In this document: piece after piece, positions 44,480-53,275 of the stretch
Position numbering within the stretch: the stretch's first letter is position 1
Layout: the number at the start of each line of letters is the position of its first letter
The notes under the pieces: model-generated
Database searches by the model: none
Told to the model about the DNA's origin: nothing
The model's input: only the letters and a program-made list of their open reading frames with translations
Made by a program: the position numbers and the translations under genes
Assembly: GCA_027492585.1 (NCBI GenBank)
Contig: JAPUEK010000011.1
Location: 55,712 to 119,711, forward strand
Direction: 5' to 3'
DNA from: Paracoccaceae bacterium
Lineage (GTDB): Bacteria; Pseudomonadota; Alphaproteobacteria; Rhodobacterales; Rhodobacteraceae
Length of the DNA: 64,000 nt

Positions 44480-44501
44480 CCCGGCGGCTTTCGCCGCCGG
44501 G
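44480..44501 (-). terminator. Hairpin terminator after ssb
   Basis: CCCGGCGGC (44480-44488) and GCCGCCGGG (44493-44501) form a perfect 9-bp stem with a 4-base loop, 15 bp past the ssb stop. Only a weak T-rich run (ATTTCT) follows on the minus strand. Confidence 0.6.
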
Positions 44502-44516
44502 TCTTCGGCCGTCCGA

Positions 44517-44918
44517 TCAGAACGGGATGTCATCGTCGTCGATGAACTTGCCGTCGTCGTTCTCGGTCTGCTTCGCCCGGTTCAGGAAATCGACGGTCTC
44601 GGCGATGATCTCGCAGCCGTAGCGGTCGTTGCCCTGCTGGTCGGTCCATTTGGTGTAGTGGATGCGGCCGCGAACCAGAACCTTCATGCCCTTTTCGCAA
44701 TGCTCCTCGATCGTCTTGCCGAGGCCGTTGAAGGCGGTGATCCGGTGCCATTCGGTGTCGTGCACCCGGTAGCCCCTGTCGTCGCGGACCACCTTGCCTT
44801 CCGAGTAGCGCGGGCGCGAGGTTGCGAGGGTGAAGTGGGTGATGCGGGTGCCGCCCTGGGTGGCGCGGGTTTCCGGGTCCTGGCCGATGTTGCCAGCGAG
44901 GATGACGATGTTCTGCAT
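44517..44918 (-). CDS. ssb: Single-stranded DNA-binding protein
   Basis: 133 residues: OB fold opening QNIVILAGNIGQDPETRATQ, then THFTLATSRPRYSEGK, DTEWHRITAFNGLGKTIEEH, MKVLVRGRIHYTKWTD and the acidic tail ending DDDDIPF, the protein-interaction tip of bacterial SSB. Encoded by the element, it coats transferred single strands. A degenerate second copy lies inverted at 45166-45545. Confidence 0.95.
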   Translation of the reverse strand: MQNIVILAGNIGQDPETRATQGGTRITHFTLATSRPRYSEGKVVRDDRGYRVHDTEWHRITAFNGLGKTIEEHCEKGMKVLVRGRIHYTKWTDQQGNDRYGCEIIAETVDFLNRAKQTENDDGKFIDDDDIPF

Positions 44919-45165
44919 TGTAGGTCTCCGTTGCTTCTCGGAGGAACCATTCCCTCCGACGAGACCCGGCCAAGGCCGTCTGGATACTCCTGCATCGCCG
45001 CCTTCGGCGGCGGCTTGACCCCCAAGGTCCGGGTGGGGCGGGCAGCCGCGCTTGCGCGGCAACACGGCCGGAAACCGCGGGGGTTGCCGGAAGGAAACAG
45101 AACGGACTTAGGGGATCAGTCAGTCGGAGGGAATGGTGCTTCCGTAAGCCCGACGGAGACCGGGT

Positions 45166-45545
45166 CAGAACAGCATCCTTGCTGGCCGCAGATGAGACAG
45201 GGCCAGACGCACCGCCCCGGAGGCGCTCCGGCCACGCCCCGTTCGCCTGTCGATCCGCGCCCCGGCTTCGGAGGCAAACCGGGATTCCGCGAGAACAAGA
45301 CGCCTGCCGGGGTGTCCGCACCAATTGCCGGATCATCGTTTTGACGGCACGAGGCTCGCTTCAGAGCCTTGCGGATGGCATGAAGGTTCTGGTTCGCAGC
45401 GCAGCTCGTCGCGCAACCCACTGGCCGATCAGCACCGCGTCGACCGCCGCGCTCGCAGATCTCGCCCGATGCCGACGCACCGGGCCGGACGGCGCGACCG
45501 ACACGGCGATGGCGCATTCAGCAACCCGATGAGATTTTGTTCTGA
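45166..45545 (+). pseudogene. Degenerate inverted copy of ssb
   Basis: Read rightwards, this stretch aligns base by base with the intact ssb on the other strand: its leader (GGGAATGG...ACGGAGAC), the second codon CAGAAC with the ATG deleted, CATCCTTGCTGG, a 21-bp block identical to the ssb GMKVLVR region (45377-45397 against 44670-44690), the downstream CACTGG-CGA-CAGCA match, and the stop context GTTCTGA-CGGACGG. Frame and start codon are lost. The flanking 44919-45165 is the symmetric centre and 45546-45743 holds nothing I recognise. Confidence 0.75.
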
Positions 45546-45743
45546 CCGGACGGCGGGGGGCTTGGCGTGAACGCTGCCGGGATGGTCATGGGAGCGATGG
45601 ATCGCTGCCGCTCCGTGTCAGCGATTGAAGCCGAATGGCGGAAACGCGCCATAGGCGTGGTTCCGGCGCAGCCGAATGAGCGGCCCGAAGGGCGACACCC
45701 ATCCTTCCTGGCCCATGCCGCGAGCATCATCAGAACAACACGA

Positions 45744-46160
45744 TCAACGCGAAAGCGCAGCCGTTCCGACCGAATTGAGGTTCAGCACCGCCGCTATGCC
45801 GATGACCAAACCGCCGATCCCGCCGAGGATATTGATGGCGATGGCCGAGTCGATTACGTGCTTGGTCACGCCATGAACCAGCGCGTAACCGGCGATCACG
45901 GCCGGAATGGCCAAGACGGCGAGTGCGATCAGGCGCAAGGCCGGGTTTTTGGCAAAGCCAAGCACGGCGATCACCAGCACGACGGAGCCTATGGCCGCAC
46001 CGATGGCCGCAAGGGCGGAAAACCAGAAGCCCGAGCCGGTCGCATAGACATATTGGAACGCGGTGATGCCCGTCATCACCGGTAGCGCGTAGATGGCGAG
46101 GTGCCAGGCGATCACGCAGAAGGTGATGGTGAGCGAGATGGCAAGAAGGATCAGCGTCAT
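45744..46160 (-). CDS. Four-helix membrane protein of ICE accessory region
   Basis: 138 residues from ATG at 46160, chosen because GGAGG lies 5 bp before it. Four hydrophobic helices (LILLAISLTITFCVIAWHLA, FSALAAIGAAIGSVVLVIAV, LIALAVLAIPAVIAGYALVH, INILGGIGGLVIGIAAVLNL). Superficially pilin-like in size but no known family is evident. Stands between ssb and the DUF2493 gene on the same strand. Confidence 0.72.
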   Translation of the reverse strand: MTLILLAISLTITFCVIAWHLAIYALPVMTGITAFQYVYATGSGFWFSALAAIGAAIGSVVLVIAVLGFAKNPALRLIALAVLAIPAVIAGYALVHGVTKHVIDSAIAINILGGIGGLVIGIAAVLNLNSVGTAALSR

Positions 46161-46305
46161 GGAGACCTCCACTTGAATGGTTGAGGATCACGACAGGCTG
46201 CCCGAAGATACGCTCCGCCTGCGACTATGCTGCGTCGCCGGTTCTGCAAGGAAACATCATAAAAGCCTTCTCATTGCCGCGTCGTCAAGTATTGGCGGCT
46301 GTCGC

Positions 46306-46321
46306 AGCCGCCTTTCGGCGG
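46306..46321 (-). terminator. Hairpin after DUF2493 gene
   Basis: GCCGCC-TTTC-GGCGGC, 4-19 bp past the stop of the DUF2493 gene. Stable GC stem without a T-tract, so termination is uncertain. Confidence 0.4.
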
Positions 46322-46324
46322 CGC

Positions 46325-47257
46325 TTACGCGCCGCCGTCGAACTTCATGACCGGGATGCCGAGCTTGCGGGCCTTGTCCGCGAGATTGTCCTGAATCCCG
46401 GTTCCGGGGAAGTGGATGACCCCGATCGGCATGGTGTCGAGCATCGCATCGTTGCGCTTGAACGGCGCTGCCTTGGCGTGCTTGGTCCAGTCGGGCTTGA
46501 AGGGGATTTGCGTGACCTTGCGGTTGCTGGCCCATTTCGCGGCGATGAGTTCGGCGCCCTTCGGGCTTCCACCGTGCAGCAGCACCATGTCGGGGTGCTT
46601 GGCGTGAACCTGATCGAGCTTGGCCCAGATCAGGCGATGGTCGTTGTAGTCGAGACCGCCGGTGAAGGCCACTTTCGGGCCGGGCGGAAGGAGCACCTCG
46701 TTCTCGGCCTGCTTCTTCGCGGCGAGGAAGTCGCGGCTGTCGATCATTGCGGCGGTCAGGTTGCGATGGTTGACTATGGAACCCGTGCGCGGCCGCCAGA
46801 CGGAGTGGGTGTGGCGCTCGAAGTATTCGGCGGCCTGGTCGCGCATCAACTCGAAGGCGTCGCGCCGTTCGAGAAGGGTCTGGCCCTCTGCCGTCAGGCG
46901 CTCCAGTTCTACGGACTTCACCTCCGAGCCGTCCTGTTCCCTCTGAAGGCGGCGCTGCGCGACTTCGTTGTCGTCTAGCTCGCGTGCGATCCGGTCGCCC
47001 GCGCGCTGGAAGAGGTTGACCGTGCCCCAGAGCAGTTCTTCGAGGTCGGGTTCGAGGCGGGTGTCCGAGAGCGCCACCACGAGGGCGTCGAAGATGTCGG
47101 CGATGCTGCCGGCCACGACATTGCCCTCGGGGAGCGGTCGCGGGTCGGGTTCGTCCTCGAAGGGACGGTAGCCGTAGAGCGCCAGTTCCTGAAGGACGTG
47201 ATCGGTCGGGGAAGATTCGTGGTGCGGCTCGTAGTCGGTATCGTGGTGTTCGGTCAT
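46325..47257 (-). CDS. DUF2493 (SLOG-like) protein
   Basis: 310 residues from ATG at 47257. The N-terminal half is charged and helical; the C-terminal half is the DUF2493 Rossmann-like unit: KVAFTGGLDYNDHRLIWAKL, MVLLHGGSPKGAELIAAKWA, VTQIPFKPDWTKH and MPIGVIHFPGTGIQDNLADK. SLOG-family proteins bind nucleotide-derived ligands and appear in mobile elements. Role unknown. The 329-bp gap upstream (47258-47586) shows no gene. Confidence 0.82.
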   Translation of the reverse strand: MTEHHDTDYEPHHESSPTDHVLQELALYGYRPFEDEPDPRPLPEGNVVAGSIADIFDALVVALSDTRLEPDLEELLWGTVNLFQRAGDRIARELDDNEVAQRRLQREQDGSEVKSVELERLTAEGQTLLERRDAFELMRDQAAEYFERHTHSVWRPRTGSIVNHRNLTAAMIDSRDFLAAKKQAENEVLLPPGPKVAFTGGLDYNDHRLIWAKLDQVHAKHPDMVLLHGGSPKGAELIAAKWASNRKVTQIPFKPDWTKHAKAAPFKRNDAMLDTMPIGVIHFPGTGIQDNLADKARKLGIPVMKFDGGA

Positions 47258-47586
47258 GGTGGTCTGCCTTCGGCTCGTGGCCGCGCCCATCGCGGCCTTC
47301 GTGGCGACGAAAGGCGGCGGGCGGGACGGACCTGCACCGGACGCGCAGCGGGAGGCCGGAACGCAGAGGAGGATGACGGGGGCCGGCGATTTTGCCTCGC
47401 GATGCAAAGCGCCCCTTGGGGCGCGGCGGAAAATCGTTGGCAACCGGCATTGCCTGTCCGGCCCGCCTGACGCCCCGATCGCCCTCTCAGAAGGCCGTGG
47501 GTGTGGCCTCTCCGCGCCGGAGGCAGATCGCCATGGCTGAACCGGCCCCACGATACCGCGTTGCCGCTGCACCTGACCGTGACCGA

Positions 47587-48648
47587 TCAGGCCGCCAGCA
47601 CCATGAAGCGTGCTATGTCCTGCGAGACGATCTGGTCCCGCAGCCGTGCCGCCAGTGCGTCGTGGCCGAGGAACCTGAGATCTTCGTTGAAGTCACCGAG
47701 CCGTGGCGTGAGCACGACCGCCTCGATCCCGACCGCGCTCGCACGCTCCGTCAGGGTCGCCATCGCACCGTCGCCGGCCGGATCGTTGTCGCGGGCGATG
47801 TAAAGCCGCCGCAGCGTCGTCGGGAACAGGATGGCGCTGAGATGGGCCGCCGAGAGCGCCGCCAGAGACGGCATAGCGGGCAGAACCGTGCGGACGGACA
47901 GCACCGTTTCGATGCCTTCGCCGGCCGACATCACCTCGCTGCCCATGCCGAAGCGGACGGCGTTTCCCAGGAGATCACCCATCGCACGCCGGGGCGTCTC
48001 GATCGGCGCACGGCCAAGACGCGCCTCGGTGAAGCCGCCGGGATCGAGCCAGGTGCGGTGCGCGCCCGCAATGGCGCCGGCGGGGTCGGTGACGGCAGCG
48101 ATCATCGCCGGCCAGGTCTCGGTCGGCGCGTTCTCGTCGGCCCGATAGTAGCAGCGGGGGTGGAAGCGCAAGGCTCCGGTTTCGTGCAAAGCCGTAATGG
48201 CGCGATTGTGCAAATACGTTTCCACGAGCGTCCGGCCGATGGGCTTCGCCATGGCAAGGAGCCGTCGCGAGGCTTCGGGCGATCCTGCCGGCACCGATGC
48301 CGGTCGCCAGCCACGATCACCGTGTTCGGGTTCGGGATGCGGCAAGGCCAGGAAGGACCGCGCCTCGTCGGCAATGTCCTTGAAGTCGATCAGCCCGCAG
48401 CTTTCGCGGATGACGTCGAGAAGATCGCCATGCTCGCCAGTTGCGGAATCCGTCCATTTGCCGGCTGCGCCCTTGCCGGTTTCCGGCCCGGCCAGCCGCA
48501 CGAACATCGACCGGCCCGGCGTGTTGCGGACGTCGCCGACCTGCCAGTATCGTCCGGCTCGGTGGCCGGACGACAGATAATGACGGCAAACCGCCTCGGC
48601 GTGTCGGCCGAGACGGATCGCCAGTTCGGAAGCTGCGAGGCGAGCCAT
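47587..48648 (-). CDS. Toprim-domain protein (primase-like)
   Basis: 353 residues. N-terminal part (HYLSSGHRAGRYWQVGDVRN, KWTDSATGEHGDLLDVI) resembles the DUF7146/zinc-like start of ICE primases; the C-terminal Toprim core has LYIARDNDPAGDGAMATLTE with the DxD metal motif and AVVLTPRLGDFNEDL. Likely primes or processes DNA after transfer. The start lies immediately after the stop of the methylase/helicase gene, so the two are co-transcribed. Confidence 0.83.
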   Translation of the reverse strand: MARLAASELAIRLGRHAEAVCRHYLSSGHRAGRYWQVGDVRNTPGRSMFVRLAGPETGKGAAGKWTDSATGEHGDLLDVIRESCGLIDFKDIADEARSFLALPHPEPEHGDRGWRPASVPAGSPEASRRLLAMAKPIGRTLVETYLHNRAITALHETGALRFHPRCYYRADENAPTETWPAMIAAVTDPAGAIAGAHRTWLDPGGFTEARLGRAPIETPRRAMGDLLGNAVRFGMGSEVMSAGEGIETVLSVRTVLPAMPSLAALSAAHLSAILFPTTLRRLYIARDNDPAGDGAMATLTERASAVGIEAVVLTPRLGDFNEDLRFLGHDALAARLRDQIVSQDIARFMVLAA

Positions 48649-51600
48649 TTACGCCGCCTCCCGCTCACCGATGCGCTCGACAGGCCAGCGTTCGAGCAGC
48701 TTTGCGAGCACGATCGGCCCATTGGCGTCGACCGGCACGAACATGCGCAGCTTCCACGAGATGATTTCGTGGAACAGGCCATAGACGGTGAGCCGCTCGC
48801 GCATGGTGTCGGTGAAGCCGGAGAGTTCGATGCGGTTCGCGCCCATGACGCGAGCGCGCCGAAGCTGAAGGCCCTCGGCGAGATCGAGGATCGTGCGACC
48901 GTCCGTCAGCGCCATGAAGGCGTCATCGGGCGTGAGCGCGATCGTGCCGGTCGTGGTCGCGTTGGCGGCCCAGGCCGGAGAGACCTTGCGGCCGATGATG
49001 CGCTCACCGTCATCGGTCTGGAGGCGATACACGCGCGTCGATTCATTCGGCAGGCGTTTCCAGATGGGGAGCAGCAAGCCGGTGACGACATGGATCGTGC
49101 TGTCGGCAAACTCCGGCACCTCGGCGATCTCGGCTCTCCAGGCGGCGGCGAACGCATCCTGATCGGCCTCGATCCAGTGCGTTTCGGCCATGGTCTTGAG
49201 GGGAATGTTATGCCCCTCCATCGGGCGCAGCAGGCGCACGCGGCGCTCGATCTCGCCATCATCGAGCATGATGCTGGTGGTCGGCACCTGCACGGCGGCC
49301 CGGCCGGAACGCTCGTTGACGAGGAGCTTCGCGCGCCGGTCATCGAGATGGCCGAGTGCTGCGTCCAGGGTCAGCGGACGATTGCGCTCGCGCTGCGTGA
49401 TGGTGAGCAACCGCGTCTCGGCGCCGGTGCCCGGATGGACGTAGATGGTCTTGCGGTCGGTGACGGTGAACCGCTCGGCGGTCAGCGTCTCCAGCCCGGC
49501 GTCATAGGTTCCGCTGGTGATGGCGCCCTCGATGCGCGCCGTCAGCAGTTGCTCGAAGGCGGTGAAGAGGACGCCCTGAAGCTCGATAGTGAGCGCCAGC
49601 AGCCGATTGAGGAAGGTGGTGATCGGCGGCAGATCGTCCTTGATCCCGGTCGAATCCATCAGCTTCAGGCCGGTGGCTGACTCGAAGCGGTCGAGCGAGC
49701 AGCCCTCGACCTTGCCGCGCACCAGCAGCATGTAGAGCTGGCGCAGCGCATCGCGCGCATAGGGGCTTTCCAGATTGTCTTCGGGGCGGAACAGACCTTG
49801 CCCGCCCGTCTGGCGCTGGCCCCGCGTGATGGCGCCGAGCGTGTCGAGGCGGCGGGCGATGGTCGAGAGGAAGCGCTTCTCGGCCTTCACGTCCGTCGCG
49901 ATCGGTCGGAAGAGCGGCGGCTGCGCCTGGTTGGTGCGGTGCGTGCGGCCGAGGCCCTGGATGGCGGCGTCGGCCTTCCAGCCGGGTTCGAGGAGGTAAT
50001 GGACACGCAGGCGCGTGTTCCGCGCCGACAGCTCGGCGTGGTAGCTGCGTCCCGTGCCGCCTGCGTCGGAGAAGATCAGGACGCGCTTGTCGTCGTCCAT
50101 GAACGCCTGCGTTTCGGCGAGGTTGGCCGAAGCCGCACGGTTCTCTACCACGAGCCGCTGGCCCTTGCGGACGATCCGGCGCGAGCGGCCCGTCACTTCG
50201 GCCACTATGTCGGTGCCGAAGTGCTGAACGATCTGGTCGAGCGCGCCGGGGACGGCCGGCAGGCTCGCCAGCTTCTCGATCAGCGCGGTGCGGCGGGCGA
50301 CGGCCTCGCGGCATTCGACCGGCTGGCCGTCACGCATGACCGGGCGCGACGAGACCTTGCCGTCGCTGTCGGTGAACGGCTCGTAGAGCTGAACCGGGAA
50401 GCTGGTTTCGAGGTAGGACAGGACATATTCGCGCGGCGTGATGTCCGCCCGAATATCGTTCCATTCCTCTGTCGGGATGTCGGCCAGACGCCGCTCCGTC
50501 AGCGCCTCACCGGTCGAGACGATCTGGATCACGGCGGAATGACCGGCTTCCAGATCGGCGGTGATCGACCGGATCAAGGTCGGCGTTTTCATCGACGTGA
50601 GCAGATGGCCGAAGAAGCGCTGCTTGGCGGACTCGAAGGCCGAGCGGGCGGCGGACTTCGCCTGCTTGTTCAGTGTGCCGGACGATCCGGTGATGTTGGC
50701 GGCCTCCATCGCCGCGTCGAGATTGTTATGGATGATGGCGAAGGCCCCGGCATAGGCGTCGTAGATGCGGGTCTGCTCGGGCGTCAGCGCGTGCTCGACC
50801 AGCTCGTATTCCACGCCGTCGAAGGAGAGCGAGCGGGCGGTATAGAGGCCGAGCGCCCGAAGGTCGCGCGCCAGCACCTCCATCGCCGCGACGCCGCCGG
50901 CTTCGATCGCCTCGACAAACTCGGCCCTGGTCGAGAACGGGAAATCCTCGCCGCCCCAGAGGCCGAGCCGCTGGGCATAGGCGAGATTGTGGACGGAGGT
51001 GGCGCCGGTCGCCGAGACGTAGGTGATGCGGGCGTTCGGGAGCGCGTGCTGGAGGCGAAGCCCGGCGCGGCCCTGCTGCGAGGCGGCGACGTCGCCGCGT
51101 TCACCCTTACCTCCGGCGGCATTCTGCATCGCGTGCGCCTCGTCGAAAATGATGGCTCCATCGAAATCGGAGCCCAACCATTCGACGATCTGCTTGACCC
51201 TGGAAACCCGCTCGCCGCGGTCGTCGCCCCGTAGCGTGGCGTAGGTTGTAAATAGGACGCCTTCGGGCAGCGTGATCGACCGCCCTTGCGGGAAGCGTGA
51301 CAGTGGCGTGACAAGCAGGCGCTCCATGCCGAGCGCGCTCCAGTCGCGTTGGGCGTCCTCCAGCAGCTTGTCGGATTTGGAGATCCAGACCGCCTTGCGC
51401 CGGCCCTGAAGCCAGTTGTCGAGGATGATCGCGGCGGACTGGCGGCCCTTGCCGACGCCGGTGCCGTCGCCGATGAAGAAGCCGCGCCGGAAGCGCACGG
51501 CCTTCTCGGCATCGTCGCGCGCGGCCGAGACGAGATCGAACGTCTCGTCCACCGTCCACGAACCGGCGAGATAGTCCGAATGGGCTTCGCCCGCATAGAC

Positions 51601-52983
51601 CAGCGTTTCGAGCTGGGCGTCGGACAGGAGATCGCGGATGTTGGCGGGGAGATGCGGGTAATAGCTCGGCTTCGGCGGCGCGACGGACGCCATCGCCGCC
51701 GACTGCACCAGCTTGGTCGGGTGAGCCTGAGAGCCGGAAATACGGATCGCCTGCAATCCGTATTCTTCATAGATGGCGTCGGAGATACGGCCATCGTCGG
51801 TGGTTCCGGCTTCGGGCAGCGTGTCGACGATCTCATAGGCGAGCGCGACGCCTTCCGGCTCGGCCGCGACAGCGGCGGGCGCGATCCTGGCGGCACGGTT
51901 GAGATAGCCGCGCACGCTGCGCGCGGCGGCGGGTGCCGCGGTTGGAACGATGACGGAGGGATCGACCGGCAGGCGCGGCGAAAGATATGCGCCGATCCAG
52001 TCCATAAGGGTCGCGGCATCCGGCGCGGTGCCCGGCGAGACCGGGAAGACCGTGGGATCATCGGCGGGCAGCTTGTCGATGACGGTGAGCCGCGTGGCGA
52101 AGGTCGTGCCATGCTTGGCGTAAACGCTGCCGTCGATCCCGGCGGAGAAGACGACGCGGCCGCGCTCCTGCAGACGGACGAAGGCGTCGGTCCAGGCCGG
52201 AGCTTCCGGGCCGAAGTTCGAGCCGGTGATCGCAACGAGGCGGCCGCCCGGAGCCAGGCGCGCGAGCGCGGAGGCGACATGGCGGAACGCGGCGTCGGCC
52301 ACGCGGCCCTCGACATGGACCATGGCCGAGAACGGCGGGTTCATGAGCACGACAGACGGAACGGTGGCGGCGTCGAGATGATCGTCGATCTGGGCCGCGT
52401 CGAAGCGGGTGACGGGAATGGTCGGAAAGAGAGAGGAAAGAAGCGCGGCGCGCGTGTCGGCCAGCTCGTTCAGCACGAGCGAGCCGCCGGCGATTTCCGC
52501 GAGGATCGCCAACAGGCCGGTCCCTGCCGAGGGTTCCAGCACGCGGTCGGCGGTCGTGATCGCGGCGGCAGTCGTGGCGACCAGGCCAAGCGGGATCGGT
52601 GTCGAGAATTGCTGGAGCGCCTGGCTCTCCTGCGAGCGGCGGGTATGGGTCGGCAGAAGCCCGACGATCTTGCCGAGCAGCGGGAGTGCTGCGACCGGAG
52701 AACCGGCTTTGCGGAAAAGCGCCTTTCCGTATTTGCGCAGGAACAGGACGGTGGCGACCTCGCACGCCTCATAGGCGGTTTTCCAGTCCCAGAGGCCGGT
52801 GGTGTCCGAACCGCCGAACGCCGTTTCCATCGCCCCGCGCAGGGCGACGGCATCGACACGCGCGCCGCGTTCGAGATGTGGCAGGATCAACAGAGCGGCC
52901 GCGTGGACGGCGACGGCGGCATCGCCGGGCGCTGCGAGCGGCGTCGCCGGCAGCGTATCGGCAAGGGGAAGCAGAGCGTTCAT
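48649..52983 (-). CDS. Methyltransferase-strawberry notch helicase fusion protein
   Basis: 1444 residues from ATG at 52983. N-terminal SAM-dependent methyltransferase (RVLEPSAGTGLLAILAEIAG and the catalytic NPPFSAM), then a DExD/H helicase of the strawberry notch type with GDGTGVGKGRQSAAIILDNW, FDEAHAMQNAAGG, and the C-terminal helicase half (LIFSDAGGTGRSYHAELSA, GLGRTHRTNQAQPPLFRP). Such giant proteins are standard in ICEs of this class; they may modify or unwind incoming DNA or act against host defence. Preceded by a hairpin leader (53042-53059). Confidence 0.88.
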   Translation of the reverse strand: MNALLPLADTLPATPLAAPGDAAVAVHAAALLILPHLERGARVDAVALRGAMETAFGGSDTTGLWDWKTAYEACEVATVLFLRKYGKALFRKAGSPVAALPLLGKIVGLLPTHTRRSQESQALQQFSTPIPLGLVATTAAAITTADRVLEPSAGTGLLAILAEIAGGSLVLNELADTRAALLSSLFPTIPVTRFDAAQIDDHLDAATVPSVVLMNPPFSAMVHVEGRVADAAFRHVASALARLAPGGRLVAITGSNFGPEAPAWTDAFVRLQERGRVVFSAGIDGSVYAKHGTTFATRLTVIDKLPADDPTVFPVSPGTAPDAATLMDWIGAYLSPRLPVDPSVIVPTAAPAAARSVRGYLNRAARIAPAAVAAEPEGVALAYEIVDTLPEAGTTDDGRISDAIYEEYGLQAIRISGSQAHPTKLVQSAAMASVAPPKPSYYPHLPANIRDLLSDAQLETLVYAGEAHSDYLAGSWTVDETFDLVSAARDDAEKAVRFRRGFFIGDGTGVGKGRQSAAIILDNWLQGRRKAVWISKSDKLLEDAQRDWSALGMERLLVTPLSRFPQGRSITLPEGVLFTTYATLRGDDRGERVSRVKQIVEWLGSDFDGAIIFDEAHAMQNAAGGKGERGDVAASQQGRAGLRLQHALPNARITYVSATGATSVHNLAYAQRLGLWGGEDFPFSTRAEFVEAIEAGGVAAMEVLARDLRALGLYTARSLSFDGVEYELVEHALTPEQTRIYDAYAGAFAIIHNNLDAAMEAANITGSSGTLNKQAKSAARSAFESAKQRFFGHLLTSMKTPTLIRSITADLEAGHSAVIQIVSTGEALTERRLADIPTEEWNDIRADITPREYVLSYLETSFPVQLYEPFTDSDGKVSSRPVMRDGQPVECREAVARRTALIEKLASLPAVPGALDQIVQHFGTDIVAEVTGRSRRIVRKGQRLVVENRAASANLAETQAFMDDDKRVLIFSDAGGTGRSYHAELSARNTRLRVHYLLEPGWKADAAIQGLGRTHRTNQAQPPLFRPIATDVKAEKRFLSTIARRLDTLGAITRGQRQTGGQGLFRPEDNLESPYARDALRQLYMLLVRGKVEGCSLDRFESATGLKLMDSTGIKDDLPPITTFLNRLLALTIELQGVLFTAFEQLLTARIEGAITSGTYDAGLETLTAERFTVTDRKTIYVHPGTGAETRLLTITQRERNRPLTLDAALGHLDDRRAKLLVNERSGRAAVQVPTTSIMLDDGEIERRVRLLRPMEGHNIPLKTMAETHWIEADQDAFAAAWRAEIAEVPEFADSTIHVVTGLLLPIWKRLPNESTRVYRLQTDDGERIIGRKVSPAWAANATTTGTIALTPDDAFMALTDGRTILDLAEGLQLRRARVMGANRIELSGFTDTMRERLTVYGLFHEIISWKLRMFVPVDANGPIVLAKLLERWPVERIGEREAA

Positions 52984-53041
52984 CGGGAAATCCTCGGGAG
53001 AGCGGAAACGGGCAAGCCCGCCGGCGCTCTCTCTCGGACCG

Positions 53042-53059
53042 GACGGGCTCAAACCCGTC
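53042..53059 (-). promoter_or_regulatory. Hairpin leader of the methylase/helicase gene (class 2)
   Basis: GACGGG-CTCAAA-CCCGTC forms a tight hairpin, followed towards the gene by a GAGAGAGAG tract and TTCCGCTCTC before a GAGGATTTCCC start context. The distal part recurs almost unchanged before the orphan start codon at 57563. Confidence 0.5.
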
Positions 53060-53111
53060 CCGGCCGCTCTCTATCTCTCAGTGCCTTGGGGTAAAGACTG
53101 TGGCCATCCCG

Positions 53112-53141
53112 AAAAAAGCGCTCCACCAGATGGCGAGGCGC
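53112..53141 (-). terminator. Terminator upstream of methylase/helicase leader
   Basis: GCGCCTC and GAGCGC arms (53118-53141) followed leftwards by TTTTTT at 53112-53117. A related hairpin ends the gene at 59530. It closes whatever transcript came from the ars side. Confidence 0.6.
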
Positions 53142-53168
53142 ATGTATCGATCACCTCCATGAAAGCGC

Positions 53169-53231
53169 AGCGGAGGGCGGCTTGCGGTCGCTCCGCGCCA
53201 TTTCGGTCACTTGGCCGCGACGAGAGCGACT
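53169..53231 (-). pseudogene. Remnant of a gene 3' end resembling the parB-like terminus
   Basis: TCACTTGGCCGCGACGAGAG (53207-53226) encodes ..VALVAAK-stop leftwards and matches the end of the parB-like gene (VVLVAAE-stop, 59808-59831); the similarity extends about 40 bp past the stop. Only seven codons remain open before an in-frame TAA. It is the tail of a lost or paralogous gene left beside the ars cargo. Confidence 0.5.
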
Positions 53232-53275
53232 TATCCGCCTTTCAGCGTAAGGATCGGGGATCTGCTTCGGCCGTC

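Noticed and set aside
45116..45517. Leftward open frame of 133 codons in the gap right of ssb
   Set aside because: It is the antisense of the decayed inverted ssb copy, which explains its composition.
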